Shown here: piece by piece, positions 16,890 through 25,027 of the stretch
How the letters are laid out: every line of letters starts with the position of its first letter
Position numbering within the stretch: the first letter of the stretch is position 1
Assembly: GCF_900129135.1 (NCBI RefSeq)
Contig: NZ_FQVI01000003.1
Span: 124,001 to 188,000, forward strand
Direction: 5' to 3'
Length of the DNA: 64,000 nucleotides
Source: Lactonifactor longoviformis DSM 17459
GTDB lineage: Bacteria; Bacillota; Clostridia; Lachnospirales; Lachnospiraceae
Translations under genes and position numbers: made by a program
The notes under the pieces: model-generated
Told to the model about the DNA's origin: nothing
What the model saw: only the letters and a program-made list of their open reading frames with translations
Database searches by the model: none

Positions 16890-16913
16890 GATACAGCAAA
16901 TTCCGGAGGTGCT

Positions 16914-17834
16914 ATGTATTCCAGTCTAAAAACGTATCTAATTTTGTTTGGCGGTGTTTTTGCACTGTCGACGTCAGCTATTTTTGTTAAAATAGCGAAT
17001 GCTCCTTCATCCGTCACCGCATTTTACCGCCTTTTCATTGCCGCAGCGGCGCTTATGCCTGCTCTTCTGTGCATCCCCAAAAGCCGGGGGGAAATCAAAA
17101 AGCTCCAAACGAAACAATGGGTACAGATTCTGTCCGCGGGTTTATTGCTGGCTCTGCACTATGTGCTTTGGTTTGAATCCCTGAACTTCACGTCTGTTGC
17201 AAGCTCCACGGTTCTTGTGTGCCTGCAGCCCCTGTACTCTCTTGCGCTGGAACGGTTTATAGGCAAAAAGAAAATAAAATCCTCTGCGCTGGCCGGCTGT
17301 GTAATTGCTTTATGCGGCTGTTTCATCATAGGATTCGGCGATTTTAGAATCGATGGGAAAAACCTGCTGGGGGATGTATTGGCACTAGTAGCAGCAGGAG
17401 TGATATCGCTGTACTTTTTTGTGGGGGAAAATGTCAGAAAAGATATTTCTGCCGTTACTTACTCTACGCTAAGCTACTCTTTCAGTGCGGTCCTTCTGGC
17501 TGCGTATATTCTAATCCGGAAGGAATCCTTCTGGGGTTATACGGGACAGACATGGCAGGCCTTTCTTGGTCTGGCCTTGATTTCAACGATTGGCGGGCAG
17601 TTTGTATTTAATCTTCTGTTAAAAAATGTACCGGCCTCTGCCGTAACAATGAGCATTCTCGGAGAACCTGTAGGCACCTGTATCCTGGCTTATCTGATAC
17701 TCCATGAAGTTATGATACTTCAGCAATTTGTTGGTATACTAGTAATAATGCTTGGAATGCTTGTGTTCTTTTTTCCCAAACCGGCTAAGAAGCGTGAAAC
17801 CCTTAAAAATGGGCTGTCTAAAGGAAAAGAATAG
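16914..17834 (+). CDS. EamA/DMT-family transporter
   Basis: An integral membrane protein with about ten hydrophobic segments arranged as two EamA repeats (the first starting YLILFGGVFALSTSAIFVKIA, the second near LLGDVLALVAAGVISLYFF). Repeat 1 contains the typical FYRLFIAAAAL. Drug/metabolite transporters of this group export amino acids, nucleosides or other small molecules; the substrate cannot be read from sequence. Its ATG follows a GGAGGTGCT ribosome-binding site. It may form a unit with larB, which starts ~80 bp downstream. Confidence 0.88.
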   Translation: MYSSLKTYLILFGGVFALSTSAIFVKIANAPSSVTAFYRLFIAAAALMPALLCIPKSRGEIKKLQTKQWVQILSAGLLLALHYVLWFESLNFTSVASSTVLVCLQPLYSLALERFIGKKKIKSSALAGCVIALCGCFIIGFGDFRIDGKNLLGDVLALVAAGVISLYFFVGENVRKDISAVTYSTLSYSFSAVLLAAYILIRKESFWGYTGQTWQAFLGLALISTIGGQFVFNLLLKNVPASAVTMSILGEPVGTCILAYLILHEVMILQQFVGILVIMLGMLVFFFPKPAKKRETLKNGLSKGKE

Positions 17835-17912
17835 TGGACACCTTTGAGAAGAAATGATACTATCTTACCAGATAAACCAAGAAGAAAAATATGTGAAAAA
17901 GAGGGAATTATC

Positions 17913-18656
17913 ATGGATATACAAAATCTATTAGAGCAGGTAAAAGCGGGAAAAATGGAGATTTCCCAGGCGGAGGCGCTGCTGAAGAAGCTGCCCTACG
18001 AAGAGCTGGGATTTGCCAAGCTGGATCACCACAGAAAAGCCAGATCAGGATTTGAGGAAGTGATTTTCTGCCAGGGGAAGCAGACACAGCACCTGGTGGA
18101 GATTTATAAGCATTTTTATGAACATGATTCTAATGTACTGGGAACAAGGGCTTCCAGAGAACAGTATGAGGCAGTGAAAGAGGTGCTGCCTATGGCGCAG
18201 TATGATGAAATGTCAAAGGTTCTTTCTATATACAGCAAAGAGCGGGAACTGACGGGATGCGTGGCGGTCTGTACCGGAGGCACTTCAGATATTCCCGTGG
18301 CAGAAGAGGCAGCTCAGACCGCAGAATTCTTTGGGGCAAAGGTAAAACGGATCTACGACGTGGGGGTTGCGGGGATACACCGTCTTCTGTCCAAAGTGGA
18401 TGTGATAGAGGATGCCAACTGCATCATAGCGGTAGCCGGTATGGAGGGGGCCCTGGCAGGAGTGGTGGCAGGCCTGGTGGACAAACCCGTGATAGCAGTT
18501 CCTACCTCAGTGGGGTACGGAGCTAATTTCGGAGGGCTCTCGGCTCTTCTAACCATGCTGAACAGCTGTGCCGAGGGGATTGCCGTGGTAAATATTGACA
18601 ATGGCTTCGGTGCGGGATATATGGCAACACAGATAAACCGCCTGGCTGAGCGTTAA
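17913..18656 (+). CDS. larB: LarB, nickel-pincer cofactor biosynthesis carboxylase
   Basis: LarB carboxylates and hydrolyses nicotinate adenine dinucleotide in the first step of the nickel-pincer nucleotide cofactor of lactate racemase and related enzymes. The C-terminal ~150 residues resemble PurE-type carboxylase (VAVCTGGTSDIPVAEEAAQTAEFFG, then GVAGIHRLL, AVAGMEGALAGVVAGL, PVIAVPTSVGYGANFGGL). The N-terminal part starts MDIQNLLEQVKAG. ATG 17913 with GAGGGA upstream fits the family start; an in-frame ATG at 17844 adds 23 residues not typical of LarB. LarC and LarE are not in this window, so they are elsewhere or absent. The operon partner upstream is a DMT transporter. Confidence 0.9.
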   Translation: MDIQNLLEQVKAGKMEISQAEALLKKLPYEELGFAKLDHHRKARSGFEEVIFCQGKQTQHLVEIYKHFYEHDSNVLGTRASREQYEAVKEVLPMAQYDEMSKVLSIYSKERELTGCVAVCTGGTSDIPVAEEAAQTAEFFGAKVKRIYDVGVAGIHRLLSKVDVIEDANCIIAVAGMEGALAGVVAGLVDKPVIAVPTSVGYGANFGGLSALLTMLNSCAEGIAVVNIDNGFGAGYMATQINRLAER

Positions 18657-18795
18657 AGACAGGAAATAGGCGGAAGAACGCACCGCTTCAGCGGAGAGCC
18701 ATACTATAATAACAGAAAAAGAAAGTGTTGCCAAAGGAGAGATACTGTATTAAAATAGTGCAGTATCTAAAAGAAGTAGAAAAAGGGGGAAACCT

Positions 18796-19986
18796 ATGCG
18801 TAAATTATGGAACAGCCTGCCTTTCCGCTTGCTGCTGGGCGTTGCGGCCGGTATTATCATTGGATTAATTGCCAATGAGAGTTTTATGAATGTCATTGTC
18901 ACTGTAAAATATGTGCTGGGGCAGGTGATTACCTTCTGTGTGCCTCTGATCATTATTGGCTTTATTGCACCGTCTATTACCAAACTTGGAAGCAACGCTT
19001 CCAGAATGCTGGGAATTGCTCTTGTGATCGCTTATGTGTCATCCATAGGGGCAGCCCTGTTTGCGGCGGCGGCAGGCTATGGGATAATCCCGCATCTGTC
19101 AATCGTATCTACGGTAGATGGGTTAAAGGAACTTCCGGAGGTGATTTTCCAGCTGGAGATTCCGCAGATTATGAGCGTTATGAGCGCCCTTGTATTTTCT
19201 GTAATGATAGGTCTGGCGGCTGCATGGACAAAGGCAAACTATATTACAGGGGTTTTGAATGAATTTCAGCAGATTGTGCTTCAGATTGTTACCAGAGTAA
19301 TTATTCCTATTCTGCCGTTTTTTATTGCATCTACATTCTGCGGGCTTGCCTACGAGGGAACCATTACCAGACAGCTGCCTGTATTTATCAAAGTCATTTT
19401 GATTGTTATGCTGGGGCATTACCTCTGGCTGGCTCTGCTGTATCTCCTTGCGGGCCTGTATTCGGGGAAAAGTCCGTGGGAAGTGCTTAAATATTATGGT
19501 CCCGCGTATCTCACCGCTGTGGGAACTATGTCATCGGCAGCCACGCTGGCAGTGGCATTAAACGGAGCCAGAAAGTCCAGGGTGCTGCGCAGGGATATGG
19601 TAGACTTCGGAATTCCCTTGTTTGCCAACATCCATCTCTGCGGGTCCGTACTTACTGAGGTATTCTTTGTCATGACCGTATCCCAGATCCTGTACGGCTC
19701 ACTGCCCTCCCCCGGAACGATGGTACTGTTCTGCCTGCTTCTGGGGGTATTCGCCATCGGTGCGCCTGGGGTGCCGGGAGGCACTGTTATGGCTTCCCTG
19801 GGACTGATTACCGGTATCCTTCTCTTTGACGAGACAGGAACCGCACTGATGCTCACGATATTTGCACTCCAGGACAGCTTTGGAACTGCCTGCAATGTGA
19901 CCGGAGACGGTGCCCTCACTCTTATGCTTACGGGGTATGTAGAAAAGCATAAGGTAGAGGAGCAGAAACTGGAAGTTAAATTATAG
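18796..19986 (+). CDS. Dicarboxylate/amino-acid:cation symporter (DAACS family)
   Basis: A sodium- or proton-coupled uptake carrier in the cytoplasmic membrane. The 396 residues have about eight membrane segments and the family re-entrant-loop motifs: serine-rich SSAATLAVALNGA, and GAPGVPGGTVMASLGLITG in the second hairpin, followed by DSFGTACNVTGDGALTLML (the cation and substrate site; the usual NxxGD-type signature appears as CNVTGDG). Transport of glutamate, aspartate, serine/threonine or C4-dicarboxylates is possible. AAAGGGGG precedes the ATG. A strong terminator follows at 20000. Confidence 0.88.
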   Translation: MRKLWNSLPFRLLLGVAAGIIIGLIANESFMNVIVTVKYVLGQVITFCVPLIIIGFIAPSITKLGSNASRMLGIALVIAYVSSIGAALFAAAAGYGIIPHLSIVSTVDGLKELPEVIFQLEIPQIMSVMSALVFSVMIGLAAAWTKANYITGVLNEFQQIVLQIVTRVIIPILPFFIASTFCGLAYEGTITRQLPVFIKVILIVMLGHYLWLALLYLLAGLYSGKSPWEVLKYYGPAYLTAVGTMSSAATLAVALNGARKSRVLRRDMVDFGIPLFANIHLCGSVLTEVFFVMTVSQILYGSLPSPGTMVLFCLLLGVFAIGAPGVPGGTVMASLGLITGILLFDETGTALMLTIFALQDSFGTACNVTGDGALTLMLTGYVEKHKVEEQKLEVKL

Positions 19987-19999
19987 AATCAGGATAACA

Positions 20000-20040
20000 G
20001 AGTACCTGCCGAAAGAACTGCCGGCGGGTACTCTTTTTTT
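20000..20040 (+). terminator. Rho-independent terminator after the DAACS gene
   Basis: A 12-bp stem with one G-T pair (20000-20011 with 20022-20033) followed by seven T. Confidence 0.9.
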
Positions 20041-20147
20041 GGGAACATATATTATAGAAGATAAAATTCCGGCAACTTGGGGTGGAAGCGAGAGGGCGGG
20101 GGTGGTATAATTTTGATAGTAAATGCATGAGAAGGATAGGAGAAGCT

Positions 20148-20939
20148 ATGGGAAAACAGAAGAAAAGAAAGAAAAGGGGCGCAGGAGATATTGTCCGCAG
20201 TGTACTGCTGATTGTATGCATCGGTATATTTTTATTTTCTGCCTTCCAGTTATTTCGTATTTATATGGAGTACAAAAAGGGATCGGATGAATATGATTCC
20301 ATAAAAGACACTGCCGTCATTGAGCCGGCCAGGGAGGAGACTGGGGAGGAAACAGAGGAACCCCAGATTCAGGCCCCGCAGATAGATTTTGCGTCTCTTC
20401 AGGCCACGAACCCCGATGTGGTGGGGTGGCTGGAACTGGAGGCGATTGATATCAGCTACCCCATTGTGAAGGGAAAGGATAACGATAAGTATCTTCATTA
20501 TACCTTTGAGGGGAAGAAGAACGCGGCTGGGGCTATTTTTATGGAATATACCAATAAATCAGATTTTTCGGACTGCAATACAATCATATATGGGCATAAT
20601 ATGAAAAATGGTTCCATGTTCGGGCAGCTGAAGAAGTTTCAGCGGGAGGATGTGTACTCTGTAAGCCCTTATCTGTGGATCTGTACGCCCGGCGGAAGCT
20701 ATCGGTATGAGATTTTTTCCTATCACACCACAAGTGCCACAGGGGATACGTATACCCTTTTCAGTGCGCCAGGTCAGGAATTCCAGCAGTATCTGGATAA
20801 AATGAAGAGTTCTTCAGAGATAGAAAATGATGTTCAGGTTTCACAGAGCGATAAGATCGTTACATTATCTACCTGCACCGGAAATGATAAGACAAGATTT
20901 GTGGTTCAGGCCAAACGCCTGCCGGAGGTGTATAAATGA
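20148..20939 (+). CDS. srtB: Class B sortase
   Basis: A membrane-anchored transpeptidase that attaches surface proteins to peptidoglycan. The N-terminus has a Lys/Arg-rich tail and one membrane segment (VRSVLLIVCIGIFLFSAFQL), then an acidic linker. The extracellular catalytic domain shows the His in TIIYGHNMKNGSMFG, the Cys in VTLSTCTGNDK and the Arg in TRFVVQAKR, in class B order. ATG 20148 has AGGAG 5 nt upstream; the in-frame upstream ATGs have none. No obvious sortase substrate or sorting signal gene is adjacent. It overlaps the Sir2 gene by 4 bp. Confidence 0.93.
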   Translation: MGKQKKRKKRGAGDIVRSVLLIVCIGIFLFSAFQLFRIYMEYKKGSDEYDSIKDTAVIEPAREETGEETEEPQIQAPQIDFASLQATNPDVVGWLELEAIDISYPIVKGKDNDKYLHYTFEGKKNAAGAIFMEYTNKSDFSDCNTIIYGHNMKNGSMFGQLKKFQREDVYSVSPYLWICTPGGSYRYEIFSYHTTSATGDTYTLFSAPGQEFQQYLDKMKSSSEIENDVQVSQSDKIVTLSTCTGNDKTRFVVQAKRLPEVYK

Positions 20940-21661
20940 TGAAAGAAATAAAAGAGCTGCAGCAAATTATTGACGAACACGATAATATTGTGTTTTTCGG
21001 AGGCGCGGGAGTGTCTACTGAGAGCGGGATTCCGGATTTCAGAAGTGTGGACGGTCTGTATAACCAGCAGTACGACTATCCTCCGGAGACAATCCTGAGC
21101 CATACCTTTTTTATGAGAAATCCACAGGAATTTTTCCGATTTTACCAGGCCAAGATGCTCTGTGATACGGCAAAGCCCAACAAGGCCCATCTAAAACTGG
21201 CGGAACTGGAACAGGCCGGGAAGCTTAAGGCAGTCATTACCCAGAATATAGACAACCTGCACCAGATGGCGGGGAGCAGGCATGTGTGGGAGCTTCACGG
21301 ATCTGTGTATCGCAACTACTGCATCCGCTGCGGCAGAGCCTATGACTTTGCCTTTATGAAGAAAGCCAGTGGGATTCCCAAGTGTGAATGCGGAGGAACG
21401 GTTAAGCCGGATGTGGTCTTGTATGAGGAAAGCTTAGACGGCCATACCCTTGAGGCGGCGGTATCTGCCATCAGCAAAGCTCAGGTTCTGATCATTGGGG
21501 GCACTTCTCTGGCCGTCTATCCTGCAGCATCCCTTATAGATTATTTCCGGGGGGAAGCCCTGGTTGTGATCAACAAGGCCCCGACACCCAGAGACAAGCA
21601 GGCGGATCTTCTGATACAGGCGCCCATCGGGGAAGTGTTCGGACAGATAACCGTAAAATAA
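20936..21661 (+). CDS. cobB: NAD-dependent protein deacylase, Sir2 family
   Basis: Removes acyl groups from lysines with NAD+ in the cytoplasm. Family motifs are FFGGAGVSTESGIPDFRS at residues 20-37, TQNIDNLHQMAG, the catalytic His in ELHGSVYRNYC, a four-Cys zinc site (CIRCG and CECGG), and GGTSLAVYPAASL in the Rossmann part. At 241 residues it is of usual bacterial size. GGAGG lies before the ATG and the start overlaps the sortase stop, so the two are translated from one message, an unrelated pairing in function. Confidence 0.95.
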   Translation: MMKEIKELQQIIDEHDNIVFFGGAGVSTESGIPDFRSVDGLYNQQYDYPPETILSHTFFMRNPQEFFRFYQAKMLCDTAKPNKAHLKLAELEQAGKLKAVITQNIDNLHQMAGSRHVWELHGSVYRNYCIRCGRAYDFAFMKKASGIPKCECGGTVKPDVVLYEESLDGHTLEAAVSAISKAQVLIIGGTSLAVYPAASLIDYFRGEALVVINKAPTPRDKQADLLIQAPIGEVFGQITVK

Positions 21662-21679
21662 CTTTCGGAGGTTTACGAT

Positions 21680-21865
21680 ATGGTATATGAAGTGGGAGAC
21701 ATTGTAAGGCTGAAAAAACAGCATCCCTGCGGCAGCAGTGAATGGGAAATCCTGAGGGTTGGCGCTGACTTCCGGCTCAAATGCACGGGGTGCGGCCATC
21801 AGATTATGGTGACCAGAAAGCTGGTAGAGAAGAATACCAGAGAATTGAAAAAAAAGGCAAAATAA
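21680..21865 (+). CDS. DUF951 domain protein
   Basis: A 61-residue cytosolic protein beginning VYEVGDIVRLKKQHPCG, with WEILRVGADFRLKCTGCGH and a basic C-terminus. This small beta-rich protein with Cys residues (one in HPCG and CTGCG) is widespread in Firmicutes next to ribosomal or cell-division genes; its function is not known. GGAGG precedes the ATG, and it follows the Sir2 gene by 18 bp. It stands just before the rpsF promoter. Confidence 0.88.
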   Translation: MVYEVGDIVRLKKQHPCGSSEWEILRVGADFRLKCTGCGHQIMVTRKLVEKNTRELKKKAK

Positions 21866-21894
21866 CTTGCATTCCCATACATTTTATGGTAGAA
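21866..21894 (+). promoter_or_regulatory. Promoter and small leader hairpin of the rpsF operon
   Basis: TTGCAT (21866-21871), a 17-bp spacer and TAGAAT (21889-21894). In the 5' leader, CCCTGA (21930-21935) pairs with TCAGGG (21941-21946); ribosomal S6:S18 often controls this operon through a leader RNA, but I could not match the known consensus. Confidence 0.65.
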
Positions 21895-21976
21895 TCAAAA
21901 ATTGTGATATATTATAAGATATCCTTGTTCCCTGAAGAGATCAGGGGGCCAAAAGACCAAAAGGAGGTAAAACAGC

Positions 21977-22264
21977 ATGAACAAGTATGAATTAGCATTA
22001 GTTGTGAATGCCAAAATTGAAGATGAAGCTCGTGCAGCTGTTGTAGAAAAAGCGAAAAAATACATCGAACGCTACAACGGAACTGTAACAGAAGTGGAAG
22101 AATGGGGTAAGAAGAGATTAGCTTACGAAATTCAGAAAATGAGAGAAGGCTTCTACTACTTTATTCAGTTTGAGGCAGATGCAGCTTGTCCGGCAGAAGT
22201 TGAAAGACACGTGCGTATTATGGACAATGTTTTGAGATATTTGGTTGTTAAAAAAGAAGCATAA
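21977..22264 (+). CDS. rpsF: 30S ribosomal protein S6
   Basis: Binds 16S rRNA together with S18 in the small-subunit platform. The 95 residues match the family: MNKYELALVVNAKIEDE, the central VTEVEEWGKKRLAYEIQKMREGFYY pattern split over two strands, and a C-terminus VERHVRIMDNVLRYLVVK. AAGGAGG precedes the ATG. It heads the conserved rpsF-ssb-rpsR operon, which places replication and ribosome genes under one promoter. Confidence 0.98.
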   Translation: MNKYELALVVNAKIEDEARAAVVEKAKKYIERYNGTVTEVEEWGKKRLAYEIQKMREGFYYFIQFEADAACPAEVERHVRIMDNVLRYLVVKKEA

Positions 22265-22349
22265 TTTTTTAACTGAAAAGCGCCATTTTGATTATAATGG
22301 TTCTGATAGCCGATGATTGATAATTTGTAAATAATACGAGGTAATAGAT

Positions 22350-22796
22350 ATGAACAAAGTAATTTTAATGGGGCGTTTAACAAGGGATCCTGAAGTAAGA
22401 TATTCAGCAGGAGAGAATGCACTGGCAATTGCCAGATATACACTTGCCGTAGACAGAAGATTTCGGAGAGACGGAGAGGCAACAGCAGATTTTATCAGCT
22501 GTGTTGCATTTGGCAGACAGGCAGAGTTCGCGGAGAAGTACTTCCGTCAGGGAATCCGTATAACCATATGCGGAAGAATCCAGACTGGAAGCTATACGAA
22601 CCGGGAAGGGCAGAAAGTGTATACTACGGAAGTCGTCGTAGAGGAGCAGGAATTCGCTGAGAGCAAAGCAGTCAGTGACAGCCATGTGGGACAGGCATCA
22701 CAGCAGGCCGCAGATCCGACACCGAACAATGCAGCATCTATCGATGGCTTTATGAATATTCCTGACGGCATAGACGAAGAACTGCCGTTTAACTAA
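22350..22796 (+). CDS. ssb: Single-stranded DNA-binding protein
   Basis: An OB-fold protein that coats single-stranded DNA in replication and repair. It begins [19 protein letters not shown], has the conserved [19 protein letters not shown] and [21 protein letters not shown], then a flexible Gln/Pro/Asn-rich tail ending in the acidic tip DELPFN-like EELPFN, which recruits partner proteins. At 148 residues it is of usual size. It lies between rpsF and rpsR, 20 bp before rpsR. Confidence 0.98.
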   Translation: MNKVILMGRLTRDPEVRYSAGENALAIARYTLAVDRRFRRDGEATADFISCVAFGRQAEFAEKYFRQGIRITICGRIQTGSYTNREGQKVYTTEVVVEEQEFAESKAVSDSHVGQASQQAADPTPNNAASIDGFMNIPDGIDEELPFN

Positions 22797-22815
22797 AATA
22801 AGGAGGTTAAAGCTC

Positions 22816-23079
22816 ATGGCTTACAATAAAAGTGAAAGACCAGATTCTCCAATGAAGAGAAGAGGCGGTCGCAGAAGAAAAAAAGTTTGTGTATTCTGTG
22901 GTAAAGAAAACAATGAAATCAGCTACAAGGATGCTAACAAATTAAAAAGATATGTATCTGAAAGAGGGAAAATCCTTCCCAGAAGAATCACAGGTAACTG
23001 TGCTAAACATCAGAGAGCTCTTACAGTTGAGATTAAGAGAGCAAGACATATCGCTATTATGCCTTACGTAACAGACTAA
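22816..23079 (+). CDS. rpsR: 30S ribosomal protein S18
   Basis: Small-subunit protein that binds with S6. The 87 residues include the basic N-terminus ([13 protein letters not shown]), the [19 protein letters not shown] core and [10 protein letters not shown]. The Cys residues in VCVFCG and GNCAKH suggest a zinc-binding (C+) type S18. AAGGAGG precedes the ATG. A clear terminator follows. Confidence 0.98.
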   Translation: MAYNKSERPDSPMKRRGGRRRKKVCVFCGKENNEISYKDANKLKRYVSERGKILPRRITGNCAKHQRALTVEIKRARHIAIMPYVTD

Positions 23080-23093
23080 AAATGAATTTGGAT

Positions 23094-23130
23094 AAAACCG
23101 TTATTGCTTTGTGCAGTAGCGGTTTTTTTT
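23094..23130 (+). terminator. Rho-independent terminator of the rpsF operon
   Basis: A stem of about 14 bp (23094-23107 with 23113-23126), a 5-nt loop and eight T. Confidence 0.9.
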
Positions 23131-23194
23131 ATGGGAATGACGCATACTAGAAGAGAAGCAAACGAAAGAACGATATCCTGGAAAGGCAAATATT

Positions 23195-24190
23195 ATGAAA
23201 TTTGACGCAGTTTATTATGAGACAGAAAGTTTGTCATACCCTCTCGGAAAGGCATTGAAGGAGAGGTTTGGCGATCTGGACTGGATCCCCATAGAGAACC
23301 ACAATTCTATCAGGGAGATGCAGGAGAAACCCAATGCGGAGTTCGGGCATATGAAACGCAACTTGATCATCGGCATTCGAAAAACCCATAAATATGTAGA
23401 AAATCATAAAGTGTCTGACTATCTCGTCCCTTACACGTCCTCTGGCTGTACGGCAATGTGCCTGTACTGCTATCTTGTATGCAACTATAATAAATGTGCG
23501 TATCTGCGTCTCTTCGTCAACCGGGAACAGATGCTGGACAGACTGATACGCAAATCAGGTAAAAGTGACAGGCCTCTTACTTTTGAAATCGGCAGCAATA
23601 GTGATCTGGTGCTGGAAAATACCATAACAGACAATCTGACCTATACAATTTCACGTTTTGCAGAGGAGGGCACAGGCTCTCTCACCTTTCCTACTAAATT
23701 TGATATGGTGGATCCGCTGCTGAATCTGGACCACAGAGGAAAGGTTATTTTCCGGATGAGTGTCAACCCTCAGTCCGTGATCCGGAGGATAGAATTGGGG
23801 ACTTCCGGCCTGAAGCAGCGGATCGCTGCGGTGAATAAAATGTGTGCGGCGGGATATCCCTGCGGACTTTTAATCGCTCCTGTGATATTGACAGATGGAT
23901 GGAAAGAGGCATACACAGGACTTTTGGAGGAATTGAGAGAGGGACTGTCAGATCAGATGAGAGCGCAGATGTTTCTGGAGATTATACTGATGACCTACTC
24001 TTACATCCACAGGGCCATCAATGAGGAGGCTTTCCCCAATGCCCCTCAGTTGTATGACAAAGACCTGATGACAGGACGGGGAAGAGGCAGGTACTGCTAT
24101 CGCCCGGAGGCCAGAGCAGAGGCGGAGGCGTTTCTGCGGGGGGAGATTCAAAGGATTCTTGGGGATGTACCGATTCTGTATATCAGTTAG
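23195..24190 (+). CDS. splB: Spore photoproduct lyase-like radical SAM protein with Ser at the H-donor Cys position
   Basis: SP lyase repairs the thymine dimer of spore DNA by radical SAM chemistry. The 331 residues follow that family: the cluster motif CTAMCLYC (Cys85, Cys89, Cys92), the partial TIM barrel with RFRFSIN-like KVIFRMSVNPQSV, and a C-terminal half ending near RGRYCYRPEA. Two further Cys (96, 101) follow the cluster in YLVCNYNKC. The segment matching B. subtilis FEAACTSD, which holds the hydrogen-donor Cys141, reads FEIGSNSD here, so Ser134 takes that place. Activity as a true SP lyase is thus uncertain; it could use one of the extra Cys or have another role. No splA is adjacent. 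Confidence 0.8.
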   Translation: MKFDAVYYETESLSYPLGKALKERFGDLDWIPIENHNSIREMQEKPNAEFGHMKRNLIIGIRKTHKYVENHKVSDYLVPYTSSGCTAMCLYCYLVCNYNKCAYLRLFVNREQMLDRLIRKSGKSDRPLTFEIGSNSDLVLENTITDNLTYTISRFAEEGTGSLTFPTKFDMVDPLLNLDHRGKVIFRMSVNPQSVIRRIELGTSGLKQRIAAVNKMCAAGYPCGLLIAPVILTDGWKEAYTGLLEELREGLSDQMRAQMFLEIILMTYSYIHRAINEEAFPNAPQLYDKDLMTGRGRGRYCYRPEARAEAEAFLRGEIQRILGDVPILYIS

Positions 24191-24246
24191 AACGGCAGAA
24201 CCCCATAAATTCGTATGCCCTCCGGGGAAGGCTTTTCAGGATCGTA

Positions 24247-24521
24247 TTATTTGGGAAGTTCAATCATCTTATCCAGTTCCAGGCCATGGAATACCCCCTG
24301 AAACGTCAGATGCGTCAGAAGTTCCGCGAGATATGCAGGACTGTATTTCATGCCGTCCTCCAGCCATTTCCTTGTAATGCCGATGCACTTCCTGGATCCC
24401 CGGTGGCCTCCCACTGGGGAGATTCATAGTGTTCCTCCAGGGCGATCTTGCCGTGCATGATCTCCTGTCCGTAAGGGGCGACATAGTCATTTACATATTC
24501 TTTTCTAAATTCAAAACCCAT
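24247..24521 (-). pseudogene. Frameshifted small gene (about 91 codons), minus strand
   Basis: GGAGG followed by ATG at 24521 opens a frame reading MGFEFRKEYVNDYVAPYGQ and continuing to about 24395, where it drifts into a low-quality stretch and stops. A second frame then takes over and reads convincingly as protein: ITRKWLEDGMKYSPAYLAEL, then THLTFQGVFHGLELDKMIELPK, ending at TAA 24247-24249. One inserted base near 24385-24400 would join them into a single ~91-residue protein. Either it is a recent pseudogene or there is a sequencing error. The C-terminal part recalls TetR C-terminal helices, but I cannot assign it. The rest of 24191-24823 shows no gene. Confidence 0.6.
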
Positions 24522-24823
24522 ATAGATACCTCCTGAATTCATTATGGAAATCTCTGCGCGCTGGATTTCTTTGCTTGTATCTGCATTATAGCAAACGGAA
24601 ATCGGGATTGCCATCAACAGAATCCTGGTTTTTGTTCGAATTCCGCCATTCCCGGAGAGTCTGTTTGGGAAGTAGGGGAAAACAAACAAATATTCAGCTT
24701 TTGTCCTTCTTCAGCTCCTCTGCATACACAAACCCATTCCTTATGTGACTTTATTACAGAACATATTTGGATTTTAAGATATACTAAACAAATAAATAAT
24801 AAGTCTATGGAGGATGTGGAACT

Positions 24824-25027
24824 GTGGCAAAAAGAAATGCATCTGTAATAAAGGAGATCTGTGTGGCATGCGGTGCGTGTGAGAATGTATGTCCAAGGGA
24901 AGCTGTGACTGTCTGGAAGGGATGTTACACAAAGATTAATCTGGAAAAATGTATAGGCTGCGGCATCTGCGCCAATATCTGTCCTGCCAATGCTGTAATT
25001 ATGCAGAAGAAGGAGGCAGCCTTATGA
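24824..25027 (+). CDS. 2[4Fe-4S] ferredoxin
   Basis: A 67-residue electron carrier with two clusters: CVACGACENVCPREA and CIGCGICANICPANA, the standard CxxCxxCxxxCP arrangement. It starts with GTG 24824, with GGAGG 10 nt upstream. It overlaps the following membrane Fe-S protein by 4 bp (ATGA), so the two are translated together and the ferredoxin probably passes electrons to or from that partner. Confidence 0.92.
   Translation: MAKRNASVIKEICVACGACENVCPREAVTVWKGCYTKINLEKCIGCGICANICPANAVIMQKKEAAL

Noticed and set aside
24213-24238. A fifth copy of the CCC/GGG-GGCTT promoter element (CCCTCCGGGGAAGGCTT)
   Set aside because: One extra base, no TTG at the -35 position, no -10 at proper spacing and no plus-strand gene close downstream.
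24522-24823. A gene in the gap before the ferredoxin
   Set aside because: No frame with a ribosome-binding site or coding-like composition was found on either strand.
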